This document shows, one piece after another, positions 55,605-63,270 of a DNA stretch of 64,000 nt. The stretch covers positions 1 through 64,000 of the forward strand of contig NZ_CALCDX010000161.1 in assembly GCF_937900395.1 (NCBI RefSeq), read 5' to 3'. How positions within the stretch are numbered: the stretch's first letter is position 1; every line of letters starts with the position of its first letter. Origin of the DNA: an uncultured Caulobacter sp. (GTDB taxonomy: Bacteria > Pseudomonadota > Alphaproteobacteria > Caulobacterales > Caulobacteraceae). The notes below the pieces were generated by a model. It did not search any database. It was not told the origin of the DNA and was given only the letters and a program-made list of their open reading frames with translations. The position numbers and the translations under genes were made by a program.

Positions 55605-55640
55605 TGAATGTCGGGGGTTCGATTCCCCCCGCCCGCTCCA
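55566..55640 (+). tRNA. tRNA-Gly, anticodon CCC
   Basis: A 75-nt tRNA: acceptor GCGGGCG pairs with CGCCCGC before T and an encoded CCA (55638-55640). The anticodon stem TCAGC/GCTGA encloses the loop TTCCCAA, so positions 34-36 are CCC, reading GGG glycine codons. The T arm is GGGGGTTCGATTCCCCC. It was rebuilt at attR by phage integration and must be transcribed from phage DNA between 55467 and 55565. Confidence 0.95.
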
Positions 55641-55717
55641 AGCTCCCCTTCATCGCGTTGACGGCTCCTGGCTTCGGGCGCACGATCGCCTCAAACAGAC
55701 GTTTGGGGGGAAACGCC

Positions 55718-56326
55718 ATGGCCGACGGCGCGGTCGATCCGCACGCCCATGATCGGGCCAAGTTCCACGCCATGGTCGACGGCACCGCCGAAGACTGGGC
55801 GATCATCGCCAATGCGTCGATGGAGTTCGGGCGCGACCTGCCCAAGCGCCTGGTCGCGCACCTGAACCTGCTGAAAGGTGACTGCGGGGGCTTCGCCATC
55901 GATCGGCTGGAGCACAGCCTGCAGACCGCCACGCGCGCCCACCAGGCCGGCGAGGACGAGGAATATGTCGTCTGCGCCCTGCTGCACGACATCGGCGACA
56001 TCCTGGGCCCGCGCAATCACGCCGACATCGCCGCGGCGATCCTTCAGCCCTTCGTGTCGGAGCGGAACCACTGGATGGTGGCGCACCACGCGATCTTCCA
56101 AGGCTATTATTTCTTCCATCACCTGGGCCTGGACCGGAACCTGCGCGACCAGTTCCGGGGACATCCGGACTTCGAGTACACTGCCAAGTTCTGCCACGTG
56201 TACGATCAAGAAGCCTTCGATCCGAACTTCCAGTCGATGCCGCTGGAGGCGTTCGAACCGATGCTGGGCCGAGTGATGAGCACGCCCAAGCGGTCGATCT
56301 ACATGCCCTCCCGGGCGGCGGAATAA
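55718..56326 (+). CDS. HD-domain phosphohydrolase-like protein
   Basis: A 202-residue protein. LEHSLQTATRAHQAGEDEEY supplies the first histidine, CALLHDIGDILGPRNHADIA the HD pair, and later HHAIFQGYYFFHHLG and HPDFEYTAKFCHVYDQEAFD further metal ligands. It resembles HD proteins related to phosphonate and inositol oxygenases (mixed-valence di-iron type HHD) as well as simple HD hydrolases. It is the first chromosomal gene right of the prophage, with GGGGGG before the ATG at 55718. Confidence 0.85.
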   Translation: MADGAVDPHAHDRAKFHAMVDGTAEDWAIIANASMEFGRDLPKRLVAHLNLLKGDCGGFAIDRLEHSLQTATRAHQAGEDEEYVVCALLHDIGDILGPRNHADIAAAILQPFVSERNHWMVAHHAIFQGYYFFHHLGLDRNLRDQFRGHPDFEYTAKFCHVYDQEAFDPNFQSMPLEAFEPMLGRVMSTPKRSIYMPSRAAE

Positions 56327-56327
56327 A

Positions 56328-56349
56328 CGGCCCTCCCTAGGGAGGGCCG
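56328..56349. terminator. Bidirectional hairpin between convergent genes
   Basis: A perfect 22-bp palindrome: CGGCCCTCCC, centre TA, GGGAGGGCCG. It lies between the stops of the HD gene and the TraB-like gene. No T run follows on either side. Confidence 0.5.
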
Positions 56350-56356
56350 CGAGCCT

Positions 56357-57247
56357 CTACTCGATCCGTTCGGCCTTGATCCCCAGCTTGGCCAGTTGGG
56401 CTTGCACGCTGTCGGGACCCACAAGGTGGCCCGAGCCGACCGCGACGAAGCTGACGCCGGAGCCGGCGAGCTTGGTCTTCAGCTGGTTCGCCCAGTCCTC
56501 GTTGCGCTTAACCAGCAGCAGTTCATAGAGCTCGGGATATTCCCCCTTCATCTCGGAGACGAACTGCTTCTCCAACTCCGTGACGTCGCCGGCGGCCCAG
56601 GCGGCGACCATCTTGTCGATCTTGGCGACGCCCTCGTCGACGTCGTCCAGGGTCGAGCGCAGGAAGTCGGCCTCGGTCTCGGGCGGCAGATCCGCGAAGA
56701 AGCGGATCTGCTGCTCGGGAGTCTCAAGGCCGTTCTTGGCCTTGCCGGTCTCGGTCGCCGCCTTGACCAGCACCTGCTCCACGCCGCTGCGGGGGTCGTA
56801 GCCGGCCTTGATCACCGGCGCCATGGACAGCGATACCGCCGCTAGCCAAGGCCGCATAGACTCCAGCGCCTGGGGCGGGACGCCGCCGCCCTGGGCCAGC
56901 TCGGCCGCGTGCTTGAAGGCTTCCGGACCGATCTTGCTGGACAGCGGCTTGGCCGGATCCAGGCCGTACTTCAGCACCAGGGGCTGCATCACCGCGGGGT
57001 CATCGCCCCCGACGATCTCAAGCGTCAGGTCGGCGCTGCTCTTGAAGGCCTGGTCGATCTTGGCCGAGCGCCATTGGGTGTCGGGCTTAAGGATGTGGAT
57101 CGTGCCGAACAGGTAGATCGTCGAGTCCTTGTCCTTGATCGCCCAAAGGGCGGGTTCGGCCAGGACCGGCCCGGCGACCGTCAGGGCGATGGCGGAGATC
57201 AGACCCGTGCAAAGACGACGGGCGTGGCGGTTCAGTTCGCGAAACAT
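56357..57247 (-). CDS. TraB/GumN family protein
   Basis: A 296-residue exported protein. The signal peptide spans LCTGLISAIALTVAGPVLAE. The TraB/GumN domain has ALWAIKDKDSTIYLFGTIHI with the GTIH motif, LTLEIVGGDD, YDPRSGVEQVLVKAATETGK and near the end VSFVAVGSGHLVGPDSVQAQ with the second metal-binding GxGHL. This fold is shared with erythromycin esterase and Tiki proteases, suggesting a metal-dependent hydrolase in the periplasm. The start at MFRELNRH is chosen because it gives a clean signal peptide. Confidence 0.88.
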   Translation of the reverse strand: MFRELNRHARRLCTGLISAIALTVAGPVLAEPALWAIKDKDSTIYLFGTIHILKPDTQWRSAKIDQAFKSSADLTLEIVGGDDPAVMQPLVLKYGLDPAKPLSSKIGPEAFKHAAELAQGGGVPPQALESMRPWLAAVSLSMAPVIKAGYDPRSGVEQVLVKAATETGKAKNGLETPEQQIRFFADLPPETEADFLRSTLDDVDEGVAKIDKMVAAWAAGDVTELEKQFVSEMKGEYPELYELLLVKRNEDWANQLKTKLAGSGVSFVAVGSGHLVGPDSVQAQLAKLGIKAERIE

Positions 57248-57316
57248 GGTCACTCCTAAGGATGGATTGAGCGTTGGCTGGGTTTGCGACGACGGCAAGG
57301 GGCGATCGCCGGGGAG

Positions 57317-58204
57317 CTATTTCAGGAAGGCCTCGACCGCCTCGGCGAAGGCCTTCGGCTGGTCCAGCATGATGAAGTGGCGGCTATCGTCGACACGCTT
57401 GAGCGTGACGCCCGGCAGGTCGGCATAGGCGTCGGCGTAGGTCTTCTCGATGATCGTGGCCGGCGCGCCGAGCGCCGGGTCGAACGGATAAAGCAGGATC
57501 GTCGGAGCCTTGACGCCGCCAAGGCCGGGCCGGGCGTCGGTGGTCAGGAGGTCGTACATCGCCCGGCCGACAACCGACTGCGACGAGGCCTTCGACCAGG
57601 CCAGCATCAGCGCCTGGCCTTCGGTGGACTTCACGTAGCGCGGCGCGCCCATGGCCTGCTGGCTGGCGAAGGCTTCGGCGCTCATCGCGATGGTGGCGTC
57701 GCGCATGGCCGCGGCCTGCGGCTTGATGCTCTCGACCGTGGCGGTCGGCGAAAACAGCAGCGGGAAGAACGGCAGGCTGTCGACGATCATCAGGCGGTCA
57801 ACGTCCTCGGGATGGCGCTGAGCCAGCAGCAGGCCGGTGAAGCCGCCCATCGAGTGGCCGATGACCGCCGGGGACTTCAGGTGGTTGGCCTTGATGTAGG
57901 CGTCGACCGCCTCGACCAGCGGCTCGACCACCGGACCTTCGGCGTTGCCCGCGATCGGCGCGCCGGCGAAGCCCGCCACCTGGACGATGTGGACGCGATG
58001 CGAAGCCGAGAGCTGCTGGACGGTCCCGTCCCAGACGGCGGCGGACGAGGCCAAGCCCGGGATCAGCACTACGTCTGGGCCCTTGCCGGTGACGGTGACG
58101 GTCATCCGGTCGGCGGCGTGGGCCGGGCCGCCAAACACGCCGAGCGCGGCCAGGATCGCCATGACGACGGCGAACAGATGGGCGCGAGGCATTAGATTTT
58201 GCAT
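57317..58204 (-). CDS. Exported alpha/beta hydrolase
   Basis: A 295-residue protein with a signal peptide (MPRAHLFAVVMAILAALGVF, cleavage near PAHA). The alpha/beta hydrolase fold shows VVLIPGLASSAAVWDG (oxyanion strand), AVIGHSMGGFTGLLLA with the nucleophile serine (about residue 121) and DDSRHFIMLDQP with the catalytic histidine (about 273). An acidic residue in PTILLYPFDPALG completes the triad. It may act on a periplasmic ester. It lies behind the XRE/membrane gene group and ahead of the TraB-like gene. Confidence 0.88.
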   Translation of the reverse strand: MQNLMPRAHLFAVVMAILAALGVFGGPAHAADRMTVTVTGKGPDVVLIPGLASSAAVWDGTVQQLSASHRVHIVQVAGFAGAPIAGNAEGPVVEPLVEAVDAYIKANHLKSPAVIGHSMGGFTGLLLAQRHPEDVDRLMIVDSLPFFPLLFSPTATVESIKPQAAAMRDATIAMSAEAFASQQAMGAPRYVKSTEGQALMLAWSKASSQSVVGRAMYDLLTTDARPGLGGVKAPTILLYPFDPALGAPATIIEKTYADAYADLPGVTLKRVDDSRHFIMLDQPKAFAEAVEAFLK

Positions 58205-58309
58205 CGTGTTCTCCTTGGGAACAGGGCGCGCGGAAGGGTTCGGCGAAAAACGCCGAGCGTTGCAGATTGATGGAATGGTTCGAGGCTGCTCGCCCCGGAA
58301 GGACGAGGC

Positions 58310-58504
58310 TCAGGCCTCGTCCTGGAAGATCGCCTCGATCGGCTGGCCGAACAGGCGCGCGATCTTGAACGCCAGGGGCAGGCTGGGATCGTACTTGCCG
58401 GTTTCGAGGGCGTTGACGGTCTGGCGGGACACTTCGAGCCGGTCGGCGAGATCAGCCTGGCTCCAGTCCCGCTCGGCGCGGAGGACCTTCAGGCGGTTCT
58501 TCAT
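58310..58504 (-). CDS. XRE-family transcriptional regulator
   Basis: A 64-residue helix-turn-helix protein: LKVLRAERDWSQADLADRLE, VSRQTVNALETGKYDPSLPL, KIARLFGQPIEAIFQDE. This is the short XRE type that pairs with a multi-TM membrane protein. The ATG overlaps the stop of the membrane gene (ATGA). It probably regulates its own operon, perhaps through the TTGTCAT repeats at 59.83-59.92 kb. Confidence 0.9.
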   Translation of the reverse strand: MKNRLKVLRAERDWSQADLADRLEVSRQTVNALETGKYDPSLPLAFKIARLFGQPIEAIFQDEA

Positions 58505-59085
58505 TGGTACCGCCTCCGGATGAAGGGCTGGCTGAAGCCCCAGGCCAGGCAGAACAGCGGGAACACCAGGAAAAGCGGCGGCGCGGGCGCCACATTGGCG
58601 TTGCTGAGGAAGCCCCAGACCGTGGTCACCGCCAACACGACGGCCAGCCCCCAGATCATCGCCTCGACGTGCACGGCGCGCTCGAACTCGTCGGGCTCCT
58701 CCTTGAGGTAGAGCCTCATCACGACGAGCACGCCGAGAATGGGAGCTGCCGGGGCGGCGGCGACCAGCCACAGCAGCGGTCCCGAAAGGTCCACCCTGTG
58801 CAACAGGTAGATCGAGCCCATTAGCACCACGCAGTAGGTCATCAGCGCGATGGACAGGCGCCGACGATAGCGCTTCATCACCGGGCCGATCCGCCCAGCC
58901 TTCAGCCTGGCTGTTCCGAAGAAGACGTAGGCCAGATAGACGACGAACCAGACGAACAGCGCGATCGGCAGCGCGAGGCCCTTCACGACGTGAGAGAAGG
59001 CCAGCCAGAATGGAACGGCGGACAGGGCGACCGCACCGCCGGCGAACAGGGCCCATTTGGACCAGGTCGGCATAGTCTGAGCCAT
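58501..59085 (-). CDS. Multi-TM membrane protein paired with XRE regulator
   Basis: A 194-residue integral membrane protein with five predicted helices (for example WALFAGGAVALSAVPFWLAF, ALPIALFVWFVVYLAYVFFG, LLWLVAAAPAAPILGVLVVM, GLAVVLAVTTVWGFLSNANV). Such proteins upstream of a small XRE gene are often membrane partners controlling the regulator. The function is not known. Confidence 0.8.
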   Translation of the reverse strand: MAQTMPTWSKWALFAGGAVALSAVPFWLAFSHVVKGLALPIALFVWFVVYLAYVFFGTARLKAGRIGPVMKRYRRRLSIALMTYCVVLMGSIYLLHRVDLSGPLLWLVAAAPAAPILGVLVVMRLYLKEEPDEFERAVHVEAMIWGLAVVLAVTTVWGFLSNANVAPAPPLFLVFPLFCLAWGFSQPFIRRRYQ

Positions 59086-59109
59086 GACGGCTTCCTTTCG
59101 ATTTCGGGA

Positions 59110-59547
59110 TCAGCGCTGACGCAGCCACCAGCCGGCCCAGGCCAGGCCGTAGCCAATGAGTTGCGCAGTCATGAGCCCCACGACGCCGATCGACACCCAT
59201 TCAGCCGGAGAGTGCTGGCCCATCAGGGCGACGATGCGGGCGTCACCGATCAGAAGCGGGAACGGCAGGACCAGGGCCATCGCGGTCGAGCCGCCCCACA
59301 TCCACGCGAACTTGTGGGCTTCGCGAGCCGCCTCGTCGATGTTGCGCCAGTAGGCGATGCTCGCGACCGAGCCCAGCACGACCAAGACAAGCAGAATGAC
59401 ACCGATCATGGCCGGCGGGATCGTCAGACGCATATCCCTGGCGATGTAGTAGCCCGCGCCGCAGACCGCGCCGACCAGAAAGGCTCCGAGCAGTCCCCGC
59501 ATCGCGGTCGCTTGGCGGCGCGCTTGTTTACTGATCTGTTCGCTCAT
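59110..59547 (-). CDS. Four-TM membrane protein
   Basis: A 145-residue protein with four predicted helices (GLLGAFLVGAVCGAGYYIAR, AMIGVILLVLVVLGSVASIA, GGSTAMALVLPFPLLIGDAR, WVSIGVVGLMTAQLIGYGLA). The start is set at MSEQISKQ. It is related in style to its neighbours and lies in the same minus-strand run. Family is not recognised. Confidence 0.75.
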   Translation of the reverse strand: MSEQISKQARRQATAMRGLLGAFLVGAVCGAGYYIARDMRLTIPPAMIGVILLVLVVLGSVASIAYWRNIDEAAREAHKFAWMWGGSTAMALVLPFPLLIGDARIVALMGQHSPAEWVSIGVVGLMTAQLIGYGLAWAGWWLRQR

Positions 59548-59574
59548 CGATATCCCCTCCAATCCAGCTTGCGA

Positions 59575-59835
59575 CTAAAGGGCGGCCAGCGCTTCGACGG
59601 CGCCGTCTTGGTCGTCGTTCGTCATGGACGCGGGCTTGGGCGAACGATCGCGGAAGACGAAAAGCAGGATCGCGGCGAGCGCGCTCAAACCCACGCCGAC
59701 GGCGGTCGCCAGGATCGGACCACCCATGTCGCGCGCCGCGCAGACCGCGGTCACGAGAGCGCCAGAGCTGGCGGCCATGCCCACGGCGAGCTTATCGGCG
59801 CGGCTGACGGTTGCGCGCTGAACGTTCTTCCTCAT
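59575..59835 (-). CDS. Small two-TM membrane protein, first gene of the run
   Basis: An 86-residue protein with two helices (LAVGMAASSGALVTAVCAAR, ILATAVGVGLSALAAILLFV) and a short polar tail. GGAGG lies 8 nt before the ATG at 59835. It is the promoter-proximal gene of the run ending with the XRE gene. Family is not recognised. Confidence 0.75.
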   Translation of the reverse strand: MRKNVQRATVSRADKLAVGMAASSGALVTAVCAARDMGGPILATAVGVGLSALAAILLFVFRDRSPKPASMTNDDQDGAVEALAAL

Positions 59836-59916
59836 GACAAGCCTCCTCGTCGAAATGACAAGGAACGTTGTCATGCAACACCGATTTTATGTCAAGCGAT
59901 CTTGTCATTTTGTCAT
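59834..59916 (-). promoter_or_regulatory. Promoter region with repeated TTGTCAT operators
   Basis: The 7-mer TTGTCAT or its complement ATGACAA occurs at 59834, 59855, 59868, 59902 and 59910, with the near copy ATGTCAA at 59889. Two of them form a perfect inverted repeat ATGACAA-N6-TTGTCAT at 59855-59874. A TTGACA box lies at 59895-59890 on the minus strand. The cluster is a likely operator for the membrane/XRE operon. Confidence 0.6.
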
Positions 59917-59952
59917 GTAAACAAGACTAAATGACGGACAAGCTTGATGATT

Positions 59953-60255
59953 TCAGGCCGCGCGCTGGTCCAGAAACGGATCACCCACCGCCGGTTCTCC
60001 CACGACGCCCCGCCAATGCACCGCCTCGAGTCGTTTGGCCGCGAGAGCCCGCCCCCAGACCCCAGGCCGCGCCCGACTGACCACTTCCCAGCCATAGCGA
60101 GAGAAACGGTCACCGAAGTCGGACCAGCGGATCACACGCCCCTGGGCGTCCTGCCGCCAGATCGCCTTGTCGCAACCCGGGATCCGCGCACAGCGCTCCC
60201 AGGCGTCAACGCGACCCTGCAGGATCAGAAACGGGTCTTGAGCATGACGGGCCAA
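59953..60255 (-). CDS. Hypothetical protein
   Basis: A 100-residue protein (DPFLILQGRVDAWERCARIP, RVIRWSDFGDRFSRYGWEVV, LAAKRLEAVHWRGVVGEPAV). A GGAGG six nt upstream supports the TTG start at 60255. It is basic and probably soluble. No family is recognised; HNH or other motifs are absent. Confidence 0.65.
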   Translation of the reverse strand: MARHAQDPFLILQGRVDAWERCARIPGCDKAIWRQDAQGRVIRWSDFGDRFSRYGWEVVSRARPGVWGRALAAKRLEAVHWRGVVGEPAVGDPFLDQRAA

Positions 60256-60413
60256 GCAGGCCTCCGTGATCTTCCGCCGCCCTCCGCGCCCGGCGACTCA
60301 GAAGATCACCGCCCGCGAGGACGAGACCAGGATTTGTGCAACAACACGCACTGTCCACTAGATGTAGTGCGACGCGTTGCCGCGCGACCGGCCTGCGACG
60401 GACCCGCCCGACC

Positions 60414-61433
60414 TTAGGACCAGATTTTGAAGTGCTTGGAGAGCTTCAGGCCCTGGCGCTGGTAGTGGGAGCCCCCCTCCCCGTACAGCCGCGCCGGCCG
60501 CGCCGTCAGCGGCTCATAGACCAGGCGCGCCACCGTCTGCCCGTCCTCCAGCAGGAACGGCGTCTCGTGGCTACGCACCTCCAGTACGCCCTTGGAGCCG
60601 CGAGCCAGCGCCTCCTCGGTGCCGAAGCCCGGATCGAAGAAGCCGGCGTAGTGGACGCGGAACTCGCCGACCGACGGATCGATCGGCGTCATCTCGGCCG
60701 CCTCCATCACTGGGATCTCGATGTCGTCCTTGCTGGCCAGGATGTAGAACTCGCCCGGATCCAGCAGCAGCTCGCCGTGGCGGGCTTCCAACGGCTCCCA
60801 GAAGTCGCGCGGATCGTGGCCGTCCTCGTGGTCCAGGTCGACGACGCCGGCGTGGCGACGCCCCCGGAAGCCGACGACGCCGGCGGTCAGGTCGACGCCG
60901 ACGCTGCGGATCGACAGCTTGGCCGGCTCGCCGCGCTTCAGGCGCAGCTGGTTCAGCCGCGTGCCCGCGCGCACCAGCACCGAGAAGGTCTGCGGCGCGA
61001 TCTCGATATAAAGCGGCCCCTCGTAGCCCGCGTCGACATCGTCGAAGGCGCGGCTGTGGTCGGTCAGCAGGCGAACGAAGACGTCCACGCGGCCGGTCGA
61101 GCTCTTGGGATTGCCGCGCGCCGAAACGTTGCCCGGCAGGGCCAGACGCTCCTGGATCTCGGCGATGTAGACGCAGCCCTTTTCCAGCACCGCCCCCTTG
61201 GTCAGGTCCAGCTCGTGCATGGCCACGTCCCTCAGACGCTCGGGGACGCGACGATGCAGGCCCGGCAGAAACGAGGCGCGAATCCGCCAGGCCCGCGCGC
61301 CCAGGCGCAGATCCAGGCTGGCGGGCTGCACCTGATCGACGTCGAACGGCGTGGCTGAGGTGATCGCCTCCTCGGCGATCAAGTCCTCGATCGTTTGGCA
61401 GGGCAGAATCCCTGCGGCGTGTGCATCGGTCAT
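60414..61433 (-). CDS. dcd: 2'-deoxycytidine 5'-triphosphate deaminase family protein
   Basis: A 339-residue dCTP deaminase with the double-length plan typical of alphaproteobacteria: N-terminal domain LPCQTIEDLIAEEAITSATP, DQVQPASLDLRLG, CVYIAEIQERLALPGNVSAR and GNPKSSTGRVDVFVRLL; C-terminal domain VGVDLTAGVVGFRGRRHAGV, YILASKDDIEIPVMEAAEM and FFDPGFGTEEALARGSKGVL. It would convert dCTP to dUTP for thymidylate synthesis. MTDAHAAGI at 61433 is taken as start; a frame to 61508 adds 25 residues. Confidence 0.9.
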   Translation of the reverse strand: MTDAHAAGILPCQTIEDLIAEEAITSATPFDVDQVQPASLDLRLGARAWRIRASFLPGLHRRVPERLRDVAMHELDLTKGAVLEKGCVYIAEIQERLALPGNVSARGNPKSSTGRVDVFVRLLTDHSRAFDDVDAGYEGPLYIEIAPQTFSVLVRAGTRLNQLRLKRGEPAKLSIRSVGVDLTAGVVGFRGRRHAGVVDLDHEDGHDPRDFWEPLEARHGELLLDPGEFYILASKDDIEIPVMEAAEMTPIDPSVGEFRVHYAGFFDPGFGTEEALARGSKGVLEVRSHETPFLLEDGQTVARLVYEPLTARPARLYGEGGSHYQRQGLKLSKHFKIWS

Positions 61434-61610
61434 CGGCGCGACACTCGCCAAACGCGGCCGCAAACGCAAGGCTCGCCGCATTTCTTCGCGGGTGGGACAA
61501 TCGACCAAACGAAGCGTGACAATTCTTCCGCCGTCCGAGCGGTGTTGTGGCTTGACCCAGCGTCCCCTCCCCCTCCTTATGCCCGCGTTTTACGCGTAGG
61601 AGGCAAGGCG

Positions 61611-62795
61611 GTGGCCGAAGATCCGAAAGACTGGGATGTCGCGACGAAATTGATCCGCGGTGGGATCGCGCGCTCGCAGTTCATGGAGACGGCCGAGGCG
61701 CTCTATCTGACGCAAGGCTTCACCTACGACAGCGCCGAGGGCGCCGACCGCCGCTTCGCGGGCGATGAGCCGGGTTTCGTCTATTCGCGGTTCAATAATC
61801 CAACCGTGAAGATGTTCGAGGACCGCCTGGCCCTGCTGGAAGGCGCCGAGGTCTGCCGCGCCCAGGCCACCGGCATGGCCTCGATCCACGCCTCGCTGAT
61901 GGGCCTGGTTCGCGCCGGCGACCACGTGGTGGCCGGCCGCGCCCTGTTCGGCTCATGCCGCTGGATCATCGCCGAGTGGCTGCCGCGCTTCGGCGTCGAG
62001 ACCACCTTCGTCGACGCTACGGACCTGAAAGCCTGGGAAGCGGCGATCCGCCCGAACACCAAGGCCGTGCTGATCGAGACGCCCTCGAACCCGGTGCTGG
62101 AGATCACCGACATCGCCGCGGTCGCCGAGATGGCGCACGCCGTCGGCGCCAAGGTCATCGTCGACAACGTCTTCGCCACGCCGATCTTCCAGCAGCCGCT
62201 GAAGCTGGGCGCTGACGTCGTGGTCTATTCTGCCACCAAGCACATCGACGGCCAGGGCCGGGTGCTGGGCGGGGCGATCCTGACCAGCGAGGCGATCAAC
62301 GACGAGTTCTATCGCGATAGCCTGCGCCACACCGGCCCGGCCTTGTCGCCGTTCAACGCTTGGGTGATGCTAAAGGGCCTCGAGACCCTGGACCTGCGCG
62401 TCCGCCGCCAGGCCGAGACCGCGGCGGCTCTGGCCGACGTGATGGCCGAACATAAGAAGGTCCAGACCGTCCTCTACCCGTTCCGCAAGGACCATCCGGG
62501 CTACGAGGTCGCCAAGAAGCAGATGAGTGGCGGCGGCACGGTGATCGCGCTGGACCTGGGCTCGCGCGAGGCGGCCTTCAAGTTCCTGAACGCGCTGGAG
62601 ATCGTCGACATCTCCAACAATCTGGGCGACGCCAAGTCGATGGCGACCCACCCGCCGACCACGACCCACCGCTCGGTGCCCGAAGAGGAGCGCCCGCTTC
62701 TGGGCGTGACCGAAGGCGGCGTGCGCCTGTCCGTGGGCCTGGAAAGCCTGGCCGACCTGACGCGAGATGTGACCCGTGCGCTCGATCAGGCGTGA
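61611..62795 (+). CDS. metZ: O-succinylhomoserine sulfhydrylase
   Basis: A 394-residue Cys/Met-metabolism PLP enzyme. The features are FVYSRFNNPTVKMFEDRLAL, EVCRAQATGMASIHASLMGL, IETPSNPVLEITDIAAVAEM, VIVDNVFATPIFQQPL, the PLP lysine in VVVYSATKHIDGQGRVLGG, and HPPTTTHRSVPEEERPLLGV near the end. Length, the TQGFTYDSAEGADRRF start and DGQGRVLGG fit MetZ, which makes homocysteine from O-succinylhomoserine and sulphide. The GTG start has AGGAGG about eight nt upstream. No S-adenosylmethionine riboswitch was recognised in the leader. Confidence 0.93.
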   Translation: MAEDPKDWDVATKLIRGGIARSQFMETAEALYLTQGFTYDSAEGADRRFAGDEPGFVYSRFNNPTVKMFEDRLALLEGAEVCRAQATGMASIHASLMGLVRAGDHVVAGRALFGSCRWIIAEWLPRFGVETTFVDATDLKAWEAAIRPNTKAVLIETPSNPVLEITDIAAVAEMAHAVGAKVIVDNVFATPIFQQPLKLGADVVVYSATKHIDGQGRVLGGAILTSEAINDEFYRDSLRHTGPALSPFNAWVMLKGLETLDLRVRRQAETAAALADVMAEHKKVQTVLYPFRKDHPGYEVAKKQMSGGGTVIALDLGSREAAFKFLNALEIVDISNNLGDAKSMATHPPTTTHRSVPEEERPLLGVTEGGVRLSVGLESLADLTRDVTRALDQA

Positions 62796-62808
62796 GACCT
62801 CCCCGCCG

Positions 62809-63240
62809 ATGCAGCGGATGCGCCGGCGGCGCGGCCAAGCCGCGACCAGCTACGAGGCGCGCACCCGCGACATCGTCGTGCGCGTGTTCCCGACCTACGC
62901 GGCCGAAGACTCCTCGCCCGAGGAAGGCGTCTATCTGTGGTCGTATACGGTCGAGATCGAGAACCACGGCGGCGAGACAGTCACCCTGGTCTCCCGCCGC
63001 TGGACCATCACCGACGGCCTCAATCGCGTGAACGAGGTCGAGGGTTCGGGCGTGGTCGGCGAACAGCCGGAACTGAAGCCCCGCGAAGCCTTCCGCTACA
63101 TCTCCAACTGCCCGCTGCCCACGCCCTCTGGCGCGATGCGCGGCAGCTACCAGATGGTGACCGAGGACGGCGAGCTGTTCGACGCCGAGATCCCCGAGTT
63201 CTCGCTGCACCTGCCCGGCGCGGCGCTGAAGGTGAACTGA
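62809..63240 (+). CDS. apaG: ApaG protein
   Basis: A 143-residue ApaG (DUF525) protein: TSYEARTRDIVVRVFPTYAA, VYLWSYTVEIENHGGETVTL, SRRWTITDGLNRVNEVEGSG, VVGEQPELKPREAFRYISNC and LPTPSGAMRGSYQMV are all diagnostic. The fold is a fibronectin III-like beta sandwich; ApaG is linked to cobalt/magnesium tolerance and nucleotide binding. The start ATG at 62809 follows metZ closely; GTG 62776 would overlap metZ by 20 nt. Confidence 0.93.
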   Translation: MQRMRRRRGQAATSYEARTRDIVVRVFPTYAAEDSSPEEGVYLWSYTVEIENHGGETVTLVSRRWTITDGLNRVNEVEGSGVVGEQPELKPREAFRYISNCPLPTPSGAMRGSYQMVTEDGELFDAEIPEFSLHLPGAALKVN

Positions 63241-63265
63241 GGGCGGAAGCACCAGGCCTCCGCCC
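63241..63265. terminator. Hairpin between apaG and hslO
   Basis: GGGCGGA at 63241-63247 pairs with TCCGCCC at 63259-63265 (11-nt loop) directly after the apaG stop, between convergent genes. There is no T run. Confidence 0.45.
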
Positions 63266-63270
63266 CCGCC

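Noticed and set aside
61434..61610. S-adenosylmethionine riboswitch before metZ
   Set aside because: MetZ genes in some alphaproteobacteria have a SAM-II leader, but I could not find its conserved blocks here; only a short CGCG hairpin is visible.
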